A stretch of DNA of 64,000 nt from Pseudomonadota bacterium (GTDB lineage: Bacteria; Pseudomonadota; Alphaproteobacteria; Rhizobiales; MH13), in the NCBI GenBank assembly GCA_039024915.1, contig JBCCPK010000003.1:124001-188000 (forward strand), in the 5' to 3' direction. This document shows, piece by piece, positions 1 through 9,162 of this stretch; positions within the stretch are counted from its first letter, which is position 1; each line of letters starts with the position of its first letter. The notes beneath the pieces are model-generated. The model was not told where the DNA came from. It did no database searches and saw only the letters and a list, made by a program, of their open reading frames with translations. A program made the translations under genes and the position numbers.

Positions 1-1700
1 CCGCCTACCTGAAGCCACGCGAGGACGGGAACGTCAGGCCGGTGCAGGCCGACGAGATGGGCGAAGTGGTCAAGACGCTCAGCCAGGTCAGCGAGTATTG
101 GCTCTCCGATCCGAAAAGGTTGGTTGACGCTCAAACCCGGCTTTGGACCGGCTTTTTCGATCTATGGGCCCATTCGGTCTCTCGGCTCAGCGGTGAACCT
201 GCCAAGCCTGTTGTCGAGCCCTCACCGGGAGATCGGCGTTTCAAGGACCCCGATTGGTCAAGCAACGAGTTGTTCGACACGGTCAAGCAGGCCTATCTGC
301 TGCTCTCGAAGTGGGCCGAAGGCCTTGTCGATGAAGCAGCTGAGCTGGACCCCCACACACGGCACAAAGCCCAGTTTTATATGCGCCAGATCGCAAGCGC
401 GCTGTCGCCAACGAATTTCGTGGGCACCAATCCCGAGCTGATCAAGGAAACGCTGTCATCGAACGGCGAAAACCTTGTTCGGGGTTTGAAAATGCTCGCA
501 GAGGACATCCGCGAAGGTCAAGGCGATCTGAAGGTCAGGATGACCGATACAAGCCAGTTCAAGGTCGGCGAGAACATGGCGACGACACCTGGCAAGGTGG
601 TGCATCGCAATGACGTGTGCGAACTGCTGCAGTACTCGCCAACCACCGACACAGTGCTCAAGCGACCGCTTCTTATCGTTCCGCCCTGGATCAACAAGTT
701 CTACATCCTCGACCTGAACGAGCAGAAGAGCTTCATCAAATGGGCGGTGGCACAGGGGCACACCGTCTTCGTGATCTCGTGGATCAACCCAGATGAACGC
801 CACGCGGGCAAAAGCTTCGAGCACTACATGCGCGAAGGCATCATGGAAGCTTGCGATGTCGTCCACGCCATCACCGGCGAACGGCAAGTCAACACCATCG
901 GCTACTGCGTCGGGGGGACGCTCCTATCGGTCACCCTCGCCTATATGGCAGCAACAGATGATGACCGGATCGCCTCAGCCACCCTATTTACAACGCAGGT
1001 CGATTTCACGCATGCAGGCGACCTCAAGGTGTTTGTCGATGAGGAGCAGCTGAAGGTTCTCGAGGGTCAGATGGCCCAGAAGGGCTTCCTCGATGGCAAG
1101 AAAATGTCGTCTGCGTTCAATATGTTGCGCGCAAACGATCTGATTTGGCCTTACATCATCAACAACTACCTCAAGGGCAAAAACCCGATGCCCTTCGACC
1201 TGTTGTACTGGAACAGCGACTCAACGCGGATGCCTGCGGCCAACCATGTTTTTTACCTGCGCAACTGTTACCTCGAAAACAATCTGAGCAGGGGCAAGTT
1301 GGTCCTGGATGATGTCAAGCTCGACCTCGCCGACGTTACCGTGCCGATCTACAATTTAGCAGCGCGCGAGGACCACATCGCACCACCGGAATCTGTGTTC
1401 CTCGGCTCGCAGTTTTTCGGTGGAGACGTTCGCTATGTCCTCGCAGGATCAGGCCATATTGCTGGCGTCATCAACCCGCCCAACAAGAAGAAATATCAGT
1501 TTTGGACCGCCGGTCCGCCGCGCGGCCGCTACGAGGACTGGGTCGAACAGGCCAGCGAAACGCCGGGCTCGTGGTGGCCTGACTGGCAGGTTTGGATTGA
1601 GGGGCTCGCACCTGACCGCGTACCCGCGCGCCAGCCTGGTGGCAAAAAATACCCGCCGCTGGGAGATGCGCCAGGCACTTACGTGTTGGCCAAGGCCTAA
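1..1700 (+). CDS. phaC: Class I poly(3-hydroxyalkanoate) synthase, 5' end missing
   Basis: Polymerises (R)-3-hydroxyacyl-CoA into polyhydroxyalkanoate storage granules. The frame is open from base 3 through the left edge, so the gene starts outside the window and about 565 codons are visible; class I PhaC enzymes are usually near 600 residues. The lipase-like box GYCVGG, with the nucleophilic cysteine, is encoded near base 903. The catalytic Asp lies in REDHIAPPE and the His in GSGHIAGV, followed by the family's Trp-rich C-terminus. The GTG at 42 is internal, because the preceding codons (AYLKPREDG) also match the family. The gene converges with the c-di-GMP gene to its right; the 188 bases between them show no clear terminator. 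Confidence 0.95.
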   Translation, partial: AYLKPREDGNVRPVQADEMGEVVKTLSQVSEYWLSDPKRLVDAQTRLWTGFFDLWAHSVSRLSGEPAKPVVEPSPGDRRFKDPDWSSNELFDTVKQAYLLLSKWAEGLVDEAAELDPHTRHKAQFYMRQIASALSPTNFVGTNPELIKETLSSNGENLVRGLKMLAEDIREGQGDLKVRMTDTSQFKVGENMATTPGKVVHRNDVCELLQYSPTTDTVLKRPLLIVPPWINKFYILDLNEQKSFIKWAVAQGHTVFVISWINPDERHAGKSFEHYMREGIMEACDVVHAITGERQVNTIGYCVGGTLLSVTLAYMAATDDDRIASATLFTTQVDFTHAGDLKVFVDEEQLKVLEGQMAQKGFLDGKKMSSAFNMLRANDLIWPYIINNYLKGKNPMPFDLLYWNSDSTRMPAANHVFYLRNCYLENNLSRGKLVLDDVKLDLADVTVPIYNLAAREDHIAPPESVFLGSQFFGGDVRYVLAGSGHIAGVINPPNKKKYQFWTAGPPRGRYEDWVEQASETPGSWWPDWQVWIEGLAPDRVPARQPGGKKYPPLGDAPGTYVLAKA

Positions 1701-1888
1701 AGTCGTCAGCGTCGTCCGCGTAACGCGCGCGCTGATCAGCACGGCTTAGCTGGGAACTGAGCACGGCTTCGCGCGACAGCAGCTTCTGTACTGCGTCGTA
1801 TTGATCCCAAGCGGGCTGCGGTCGTCCGTGCCTTGCAGTGCGGCGACTGAGGAAAACCACCCTGTGAATCACCCATGGAAAGCCGGGC

Positions 1889-4800
1889 TTAATTCGCGCT
1901 GCCGGCAGCCTTTGGTTTCGGCTCGAGCGGAACAACAGCTTCGGTGACAGGCAGCTTGGCAGGTTCCACAGAACCGGGCGCTGCTGCGGGCTTTGGCTGA
2001 CCGTTCGCCGATGAATTTGGCGTGGTCGTGGGCGTGGGTGTCGTTGGTTGACCCGCGCCGTTCGGCGTTGTCACTGCGTTTCGTGCGCTCTGTGATACGG
2101 CCGCGCTCAATTGCGGCTTCGCAGTAGTTACCGGATCGCCCGAGCGGGTTGGCGGACGCGGGGCAGCGGCCGATGCGGTTGCACCACTCGGTGATGTGGT
2201 TTGAACCGGAACCAGCTGCCGTAATGCAGTACCCGCACGGCTTTCCCCGCGATCAGAGTGCGGCGCGGGCTTGATCAGGGTCGGGCGCGCAGCTAGGGCG
2301 GCCCCATTCGCTGGCGCAACGGCGGGCTTGGCGGGCGCAGCGCTGATCGGTGTGGAGGTGGTTGAGGACTTTTGTGCCGCCGTACTAACAGCGACAGGTG
2401 ATCGCCCTGCAGCGTTGGTCGTTTGAGCTGGTTGGGCGGCTGCATTGGTCTGCTGGCTCTGGGTCGCCTTGGCGCGCCTCTCGGCCTCTGCCCTCGCCAG
2501 GGCGCGCTGTTTAGCCTCTTCTTCACTTTTGACTGCCGCTGCTGCAGCTGCGGCGGCGGCCGCAGCAGCTCGTTCGCGGGCGGCACGTTCGGTTTCAAAC
2601 CGTGTCATAAAGGCCGGAACGCCTGAGGCTGGGATTGGATGCCCATACAAAAAGCCCTGACCAAACTCGCAGCCAAGCTTAGCAAGCTCTTCAGCGATGT
2701 CCTGCTCCTCAATGCCTTCGGCCACAATGTCCATTTCCAGATCGTGGCCCAGCGCCACAATCGCGCTTAGCACAACTGCGGGCTCACCAGGCGTCATCGC
2801 TTTGACGAAGCTCTGGTCAATTTTGATGGTATCGAATGGGAAACGCTGCAAATAGCTTAGCGACGAGTAGCCCGTACCGAAGTCATCCAGCGACAGACCA
2901 ATCCCCAACTCGCGGCAACGAGCCAAAACTTGCTTGGCGTATTCAGGATTTTCCATGACCAGGGATTCGGTCAACTCGAGCTTGATCGCGGAGCCGGGCA
3001 GATCGGCGCGAGCCAGAATGGCCCGAAGATCATTGAGCAAATCGTGCCGCAAAAGCTGCCGTGAGGAGATATTGATTGAAGTGAAAAGCTCGACGGCGTT
3101 GGGGTCGATCCGCATCCAGTAGTTCAGATCGCGCGCCGCCCTCTCCAAGACGAACAGACCGACCGGAATGATCAAGCCCGAGCGTTCGGCGATCGGCACG
3201 AATTCAGCCGGCGCCATCCGTCCATGACGCGGATGGTCCCATCGCAGCAGCGCTTCGAAACCCGCCAGCTTTCCGTCGGACAACCGGACAATCGGTTGGT
3301 AGTACACCGACAGCTGATCTTGCTCCAGGGCTCGCCGCAGATCGGCTTCGACAGCCACAAGGCTGCGCCCATGCTCACGCAGAGAATGACGAAACGCCTC
3401 GCACCGATCGCCACCGAGGCGCTTGGCATGCGCCATCGCGATTTCCGCAGACTTTAGCACGTCTTCGGCGTCATCAACGGCAGGATCAAAAGTAGCCAAA
3501 CCGATGGATGCTGTGAGGTTGACCTCTTGGTCGCCCAAAACGACCGGCGCTTGGATTGCGCGGCGGACTTGCTCGGTGAACCTTGCGATTGCCGTCGGCT
3601 CCTGTTCCGACAACAGCAGGATACCGAACTGATCCGCACCAATGCGCGATAAGCTATCGTGCGGCTTGATGAACTTATCGATCCGTCGGGCAACCATCGT
3701 TAAAATGGAATCGGCGGTGCTGACCCCCACGGCGGCATTATGTTGGGCGAAGTGATCGATATTGACGATGATCACGGTGGGCTTGGCTACCTTTTCCATA
3801 CGCGCGCGCTGCATCGCCAAGTTGACGCGATCGACAAAAAGTTCGCGGTTCGGAAGCCCGGTCAGACTATCATGAACCGCATCACGCAACAGCCTTTCCT
3901 GGGTCGTCTTCATGTCGGTGACATCGAGCATTGTGCCGATTAGCCGGAAGACCTTGTCGCCCTCACCCACCACCGGTCGGGCCCGCAAGCGGAACCAGCG
4001 AAAGTGACCGTCCTCGGTGCGCATCCGCAAGGTCTGGTCAATGCGCCCGCGGGCATTTTCAACGACCGCCTCGACAACGTGACGGAAATGGTCGCGCTCG
4101 CCGGGATGAATAGCGCTGAGCCAATCGAGGAAAGGACCTGCGAGCGAACCTCGTTTAAGACCGAGAAGGTCTTCGGTTGCGGGCGAGGAATACACCCGAT
4201 CGCGCGCAAGATCCCAATCCCAGATCAGGTCCCCCGAGCCCCCCAACGCAAGCAACTTGCGTTCGCTATCCGATACAAGGCCTTCGGACAGAGACCCGCC
4301 AGCAAAGGCGTGCTGCATGACCGTGAAGCCCAAAAGCAGGACGATCAATACAAGCCCACCGGCCAATGCCGGCGCAACAAAATCGTTGACGATTTGACCG
4401 GTGACGGCCAGCCAAGCAGCTAGCAACCAGGATAGGAAGACCATCCAGCTTGGGATCAAATGAACAGCGCGATCAAACCGGTGGACCGCCATGGGAAGGA
4501 TCACGATCAGCCCGCCCAAACCGATCACGCCCAAGCCAAGCCGGGCGATGCCGGCCGCGATCTGCGGCTCATAAAACGCTACAACGATCAGGCAGACGAA
4601 CAGGGCTGTTGCGGCCAATCCTACCTTGAAGAAGGCACTGTGGATCGTGCCAAGGCCGAGATAGGTGTAAACCAGAAAAACAAGGGTTGCCGCTAACGAG
4701 ACTTCAGCGATTGCGCGCGATGTCTGTTCCTGGCCTGGTTGCAGATCAAATATCTGGTTCCAGAAGCCAAACTCAATGGCGAGGTAGGCCAGTGCAGCCC

Positions 4801-5446
4801 AAGCCACGGCAGCGACGGCGGGGAACATCAAAGAGCGTTTGACGATAAATAGTATCGATAAAAACAGCGCCAAAAGGCCAGCGATTCCAAGCACAATCCC
4901 TTTGTACAAGGTCGTGGCATTCACGCTATCGCGGTAAGCTGCCTCCTCCCAAAGGATCAGCTGAGGCAGCCCTCCGGTACGCATTTCCGCAACGTAGGTG
5001 ACCACAGCGCCTGGATCGAGCGTGACCCGGAAAACGTCAGCTTCCTGGCTTTCCAGCCGTTGGGGCGCAAGTCCCTGGCTAGGCGAAATCGTCACCAGAC
5101 GTGAGGCGCCCAGGTCTGGCCAGATGATACGACTGTCAGCGAGCCGAAAGTGTGGCGCTACAAGCAACCGATCGACCTGTTCATTGGATGTATTGGAGAG
5201 TGCAAAGACCACCCAGTTCCCTGCGCTACCGTCCTCACGCGATCGGACTTCGATCCGGCGTACGATCCCGTCGGGGCCGGGCGCGGTGGAAACCTGAATG
5301 CGATCGCCAACATCGACGAAGCGATCAACGGCACGGGTTAGGTCGAGAGCGTCGGACTCCAGAGGGACATTGATCGCCTCAAGCGCAGCGGCTGGCGCGG
5401 CCAGCAAGCAAACGATGGTCACCAGTAAGGCGAACAGTCGGCGCAA
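1889..5446 (-). CDS. Seven-TM PAS-GGDEF-EAL c-di-GMP signalling protein
   Basis: Predicted membrane-bound c-di-GMP phosphodiesterase of 1185 residues. Order seen (numbered from the chosen start): signal peptide 1-21, extracytoplasmic beta-rich region about 22-180, seven hydrophobic segments about 182-380 (7TMR-DISM-like), PAS/PAC about 400-515, GGDEF about 520-690, EAL about 700-945, then a low-complexity Ala/Pro/Thr tail of about 220 residues. The GGDEF site reads GADQF, so cyclase activity is doubtful. The EAL site is intact: FEALLRW, NISSRQL, LELTES, DDFGTGYSS, KIDQSFV, AEGIE. I chose TTG at 5446 because AAGGGGAGA precedes it by 7 bases and it puts the signal peptide at the very N-terminus. 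An ATG at 5506 would add 20 residues. Confidence 0.9.
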   Translation of the reverse strand: MRRLFALLVTIVCLLAAPAAALEAINVPLESDALDLTRAVDRFVDVGDRIQVSTAPGPDGIVRRIEVRSREDGSAGNWVVFALSNTSNEQVDRLLVAPHFRLADSRIIWPDLGASRLVTISPSQGLAPQRLESQEADVFRVTLDPGAVVTYVAEMRTGGLPQLILWEEAAYRDSVNATTLYKGIVLGIAGLLALFLSILFIVKRSLMFPAVAAVAWAALAYLAIEFGFWNQIFDLQPGQEQTSRAIAEVSLAATLVFLVYTYLGLGTIHSAFFKVGLAATALFVCLIVVAFYEPQIAAGIARLGLGVIGLGGLIVILPMAVHRFDRAVHLIPSWMVFLSWLLAAWLAVTGQIVNDFVAPALAGGLVLIVLLLGFTVMQHAFAGGSLSEGLVSDSERKLLALGGSGDLIWDWDLARDRVYSSPATEDLLGLKRGSLAGPFLDWLSAIHPGERDHFRHVVEAVVENARGRIDQTLRMRTEDGHFRWFRLRARPVVGEGDKVFRLIGTMLDVTDMKTTQERLLRDAVHDSLTGLPNRELFVDRVNLAMQRARMEKVAKPTVIIVNIDHFAQHNAAVGVSTADSILTMVARRIDKFIKPHDSLSRIGADQFGILLLSEQEPTAIARFTEQVRRAIQAPVVLGDQEVNLTASIGLATFDPAVDDAEDVLKSAEIAMAHAKRLGGDRCEAFRHSLREHGRSLVAVEADLRRALEQDQLSVYYQPIVRLSDGKLAGFEALLRWDHPRHGRMAPAEFVPIAERSGLIIPVGLFVLERAARDLNYWMRIDPNAVELFTSINISSRQLLRHDLLNDLRAILARADLPGSAIKLELTESLVMENPEYAKQVLARCRELGIGLSLDDFGTGYSSLSYLQRFPFDTIKIDQSFVKAMTPGEPAVVLSAIVALGHDLEMDIVAEGIEEQDIAEELAKLGCEFGQGFLYGHPIPASGVPAFMTRFETERAARERAAAAAAAAAAAAVKSEEEAKQRALARAEAERRAKATQSQQTNAAAQPAQTTNAAGRSPVAVSTAAQKSSTTSTPISAAPAKPAVAPANGAALAARPTLIKPAPHSDRGESRAGTALRQLVPVQTTSPSGATASAAAPRPPTRSGDPVTTAKPQLSAAVSQSARNAVTTPNGAGQPTTPTPTTTPNSSANGQPKPAAAPGSVEPAKLPVTEAVVPLEPKPKAAGSAN
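2534..2569 (-). repeat. GCN trinucleotide run coding poly-alanine
   Basis: Twelve consecutive alanine codons in the c-di-GMP protein, mixed among GCA, GCC, GCG and GCT. They sit between an Arg/Glu-rich helix just after the EAL domain and a Lys/Glu-rich stretch. The mixed codons argue against a recent pure slippage expansion. The run probably forms a helical linker into the disordered tail. Confidence 0.8.
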
Positions 5447-5667
5447 CGGATCTCTCCCCTTGGGGTACACAACACACGTCGCCCGGGCGCACTCAACACA
5501 GTGCATAGCAAGGCCGGCACCTTGCCATCATCGGGCGAAATTCCTGCGTAGCGTTTCCAAACAGTTAGCACAAGCGCGCAGCTAGCCGATGAAGGGCTAT
5601 CAAATAGCTTATTTCATGCGGTGAAGGTGCAAGCTGTCATCTCGCTTGGCCGCCGCTGGCGAACGGC

Positions 5668-6243
5668 TCAATCGCCGGCAATCTTGGCGAAAAGACGATG
5701 GTCCTGCCAGCGCCCATCAATTTTCAGATATCCGCGCGCAATACCCTCGGACCGAAAGCCAGCGCCCTCAAGCAAGCGCCGGGAGGGCTCATTGTGCGGC
5801 AGGCAGGCTGCCTCGACACGGTGCAGGCCCAGTTCGCCAAACAGAAACGGAAACAGGGCTGGCAAAACTTCGCTCATATACCCCAGCCGGGCGTAGGGCG
5901 CTCCCATCCAGTAACCGAGTGCGCACGATTGGCTGACCCCGTATCGAATATTGGAAACCGTCAGGCCACCCATGAGTGGGCGGTTGTCCGGCCCGAAAAC
6001 GAAGAAAGCGTAACCTGTGCGATCGCGCGAGTCCTGTGCATAACGTCGTAGTCGGCGGCGAAACGAAGGTCTGGTCAGCTCATCAAGTGGCCAACGCGGT
6101 TCGAAGGGCTGCAGAAAGGCCTTCGACTGATTGCGTAACTCCGCCCATTCCGAGAAGTCGGTCTCCTCGGGAGCACGCACGAGGCATCGCTCCGTCTCAA
6201 AAACCGGTGAGCTTGATGGCGAAAGGGACTTAAAGAGGGTCAC
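5668..6243 (-). CDS. GNAT-family acetyltransferase, RimJ/RimL type
   Basis: Predicted N-acetyltransferase of 191 residues using acetyl-CoA. The RimJ/RimL (Acetyltransf_3) pattern is visible: N-terminal TERCLVRAPEETDFSEWAELR, a central strand with GGLTVSNIRYG, the GYWMGAPYARLGYMSEVL acetyl-CoA loop region, and the C-terminal HNEPSRRLLEGAGFRSEG motif. RimJ acetylates the N-terminus of ribosomal protein S5 in E. coli, but this family has many substrates, so the target here is unknown. It lies 37 bases downstream of the M16 protease gene and in line with thrC, so the three are probably one transcript, thrC-M16-GNAT, an arrangement common in rhizobia. Confidence 0.88.
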   Translation of the reverse strand: MTLFKSLSPSSSPVFETERCLVRAPEETDFSEWAELRNQSKAFLQPFEPRWPLDELTRPSFRRRLRRYAQDSRDRTGYAFFVFGPDNRPLMGGLTVSNIRYGVSQSCALGYWMGAPYARLGYMSEVLPALFPFLFGELGLHRVEAACLPHNEPSRRLLEGAGFRSEGIARGYLKIDGRWQDHRLFAKIAGD

Positions 6244-6280
6244 GGCTGGGGCGAGTTTTTTGTGGCCGCAACAACTTCAC

Positions 6281-7519
6281 CTAATCCAACCAAAGGTCAA
6301 GCGCTTGTGAAGGACCGACGGCAGAGTGAGCAAGCCTCATATCGCTTGCTACGCGGGTCCAACAGTCGCGCACGCGCGATAGAGATGCGTTTTCGATCAT
6401 CTCTTCAAGCGTAGCACGGCTACGCAGGGCACCCAGAACAGACAGTTGGCGCGCGTTTCGCGCAGCCAGCCCGCTGAGGCTTTCTGCCGACATGGCGAGC
6501 GATGCGCGAAACTGACGCTTTGCGTTCTGCAGCTCGTGCTCACTCATGTCATCCGCCAGCCTTCTGATCTCGTCGACAATCCGCTGTTTGACTTCCCCAA
6601 CTTGATGCGCGCCAGTGGCGGTCTGTACAACGCCCAAGCCGCAATCCGCATAGATGAGCGGGTAGGCGTCGATTGTGTATGCAAGACCAGCTTCCTCCCG
6701 CACCGCTTGGAACAGGCGCGACGTCATGCCGCCACCCAGAATCTGGATGGCCAGGGCGTGGGCAATGGCATCCTCAGCAGCGTAGGCCGGCGCTTCCCAT
6801 GCGAGGGCCAGATGTGTGTCGAAACTGTCACGGGCTTCAACGAACCGACCCGTGGTGAAATGCGCTGCCGCGCGCGGCTCAACGCCATGTGCTGGAAACG
6901 AGGGAGCTGCACCAACCAGCGCCCGCTCAATCTCAGCATGCTCGATTGGACCTGCCACGGACACAATGGAAACAGCCGAAGCATACCGTCGTGCCCGAAA
7001 GCCGCTCAAGCGATCAGCAGTGAGAGCAGAAACCGTTTCATCATCTCCCAATATCGGCTGTCCCAGCGCCTGACCGGCGAATGCCGCCATGCCGATACCG
7101 TCGCCAACCCGGTCGTCGGGCACATCGAGGCTTCCCGCGATTTCCTGGCAGACAACATCCTTTTCAAGCGCGATATCGCTGGCATCGAAACGCGGTGCAG
7201 TGGCGATATCGAGCAGAACATCCAGCCCCGTGCGCCAATCGTCAGCGAGCATGCGGACGGAATATGTCGTGGTTTCATGGCTGGTCTCGGCATTGATGTC
7301 TCCACCCAATGCTTCGATCTCGGCAACGGTTTGAAACGCGCTGCGCCGATGGGTTCCCTTGAACGCCATATGTTCAAGAAAATGGGCAAGGCCTTCCTCG
7401 CCCGCGCGCTCGTCGCGCGTACCGGCATCGATGAACAGACCGATGGATATCGTCTCCGCAGCCGGCTGATGGTGCGTTACCAGGCGCAAACCTGACGGAA
7501 GGGTGCTGACGGTATCCAC
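6281..7519 (-). CDS. M16 family zinc metallopeptidase
   Basis: Predicted processing peptidase of the pitrilysin/M16 family (412 residues, usual length for the short bacterial mitochondrial-processing-peptidase-like type). The inverted zinc motif HFLEH is at residues 46-50, and the third ligand Glu126 (CQEI) lies exactly 76 residues after the second His, as the family requires. Two repeated M16 halves follow, the second beginning near residue 165. The glycine-rich substrate loop (GGGMTSRLFQAVREE) is present. Only 19 bases separate it from the thrC stop. The substrate is unknown. No signal peptide is visible, so it is probably cytoplasmic. Confidence 0.93.
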   Translation of the reverse strand: MDTVSTLPSGLRLVTHHQPAAETISIGLFIDAGTRDERAGEEGLAHFLEHMAFKGTHRRSAFQTVAEIEALGGDINAETSHETTTYSVRMLADDWRTGLDVLLDIATAPRFDASDIALEKDVVCQEIAGSLDVPDDRVGDGIGMAAFAGQALGQPILGDDETVSALTADRLSGFRARRYASAVSIVSVAGPIEHAEIERALVGAAPSFPAHGVEPRAAAHFTTGRFVEARDSFDTHLALAWEAPAYAAEDAIAHALAIQILGGGMTSRLFQAVREEAGLAYTIDAYPLIYADCGLGVVQTATGAHQVGEVKQRIVDEIRRLADDMSEHELQNAKRQFRASLAMSAESLSGLAARNARQLSVLGALRSRATLEEMIENASLSRVRDCWTRVASDMRLAHSAVGPSQALDLWLD

Positions 7520-7538
7520 AGTCTGCCCACTCTTTGTC

Positions 7539-8957
7539 TCAGGCGGGTTGGCTGATCCGCGCGTGGTCGAGGACGAAAGCTTCGACAGCAGCCTGATCGT
7601 TTGGCAACCGCCGCATCTTCTCGTCGCGGTCCATCAAATCCGAAAGATGCTCGGGCAACTGCGGCGCTTGGCCTGTTGCGTGACGAACGGCAGCGGGGAA
7701 CTTAGCCGGATGAGCGGTGGCTAGGGTGATGATCGGAACCGCTGGGTCAAGCGCCTCCTCCCGCTCTATCGCTCCAGCTACATGCACGCCAACAGCTGTG
7801 TGCGGATCGAGCAGGTAACCGCAGTTCTTGAGGGTGTCGTGCATCGCCGTGTCCACGGCTGTCTCATCCGCACGCTGAGCCGAAAACTCTGCGCGAATGA
7901 TCGAACGTGCCGTGCTGGACAAAGTGAACGCCCCGGATTGCTTGAGGCTGGCCATAAGGTCGGAGATGGCCTTCGAATCTCTGCCAAGTGCATTGTACAG
8001 CAGCCGTTCAAAGTTCGAGGAGACCTCAATATCCATCGACGGCGAACTGGTCGCCAGAACACCACTTGCCTCGTACCGGCCGGTCTCAAGGGTACGAGCC
8101 AGAATATCGTTGGCGTTCGTCGCGATGATCAGCCGATCGATCGGTAGGCCCATTTTCTTGGCGACCCAGCCCGCGAGAATGTCCCCAAAGTTACCCGTTG
8201 GAACACAAAAGCTGACGGGTCGGTCAGGCGCGCCGAGCGCTGCAGCGGAGGTGAAGTAGTAGACGATCTGCGCCACAATCCGCGCCCAATTGATCGAGTT
8301 CACGCCTGACAGGGAAACCTGATCGCGAAACCTCTCATGCGTAAACATCGTTTTCACGATGCGCTGGCAATCGTCAAAAGTCCCATCAACCGCCAAAGCG
8401 TGCACATTGTCGGACGCGCTTGTGGTCATCTGCCTGCGCTGCACGTCCGAGACGCGGCCATCGGGGTACAGAATGAACATATCCGTCCGCTCGCGACCCA
8501 AGAAGGCGTCGATCGCGGCCCCGCCTGTGTCGCCGGACGTTGCACCAACGATCGTGGCACGGGCATCGCGCTCGGCCAGAACATGATCCATGGCGCGCGC
8601 CAGGAATTGCATCGCCACGTCTTTGAAGGCCAGGGTGCGGCCATGGAAAAGCTCAAGGACAAAATGGGTCTTATCGAGCTGAACGAGCGGCGCGACTGCC
8701 TTATGGCGGAAGGTCTCGTAGGCGCCGTCTATAATGACTTTCAGTGACTGTTGATCGATGGTCCCACCGACAAACGGCTCAATCACTTCGAACGCGACAT
8801 CGGCGTAGGATTTACCACGAAACGCGCGGATCTGCTGTTGAGACAGCTCAGGCAACGCGTCGGGGACGTACAGCCCGCCGTCGGGTGCAAGGCCGGCAAG
8901 CAGCGCATCGGCAAACGAAAGGCCGGACGAACCGCCACGGGTGGAATGGTAGCGCAC
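7539..8957 (-). CDS. thrC: Threonine synthase
   Basis: Converts O-phospho-L-homoserine to L-threonine, the last step of threonine synthesis, using pyridoxal phosphate. At 472 residues it has the length of the long bacterial type. The N-terminus MRYHSTRGG is typical, and the PLP lysine is Lys112 in RTLAFKDVAMQF. Further family motifs are ATSGDTGGAAI, which binds the PLP phosphate, and VPTGNFGDILAGWVAKKMG. The start is a GTG at 8957 with only a weak ribosome site. The gene is divergent from maeB across about 200 bases and is followed by the M16 protease gene. Confidence 0.96.
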   Translation of the reverse strand: MRYHSTRGGSSGLSFADALLAGLAPDGGLYVPDALPELSQQQIRAFRGKSYADVAFEVIEPFVGGTIDQQSLKVIIDGAYETFRHKAVAPLVQLDKTHFVLELFHGRTLAFKDVAMQFLARAMDHVLAERDARATIVGATSGDTGGAAIDAFLGRERTDMFILYPDGRVSDVQRRQMTTSASDNVHALAVDGTFDDCQRIVKTMFTHERFRDQVSLSGVNSINWARIVAQIVYYFTSAAALGAPDRPVSFCVPTGNFGDILAGWVAKKMGLPIDRLIIATNANDILARTLETGRYEASGVLATSSPSMDIEVSSNFERLLYNALGRDSKAISDLMASLKQSGAFTLSSTARSIIRAEFSAQRADETAVDTAMHDTLKNCGYLLDPHTAVGVHVAGAIEREEALDPAVPIITLATAHPAKFPAAVRHATGQAPQLPEHLSDLMDRDEKMRRLPNDQAAVEAFVLDHARISQPA

Positions 8958-9162
8958 GTTTGGTCTCGCTTAGCGTGTCAGAATGCGCTCGTGTTACGCC
9001 AGCACTGCTTGGTCGTCCAGCGGCAACGGTTGCGGCGCTTTTGTCTCCGCTTTGCGGCCCGCCACCAAAAGTTGATCCACGCTGACGATGACGCGCCCGG
9101 ACAATGGGCTTAGGGTCGCGACCTGGGAATCGTTTTGGCGTTTGTTTTTGGGGGGCGCTGCC

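Noticed and set aside
5598-5616. Small inverted repeat GCTAT-CAA-ATAGC near the acetyltransferase end
   Set aside because: Five-base arms with a 3-base loop and no T-run on the strand that would need it; likely chance.
6446-7495. Long plus-strand open frame opposite the M16 protease gene
   Set aside because: Antisense shadow of a strongly coding gene in GC-rich DNA; no recognisable domain.
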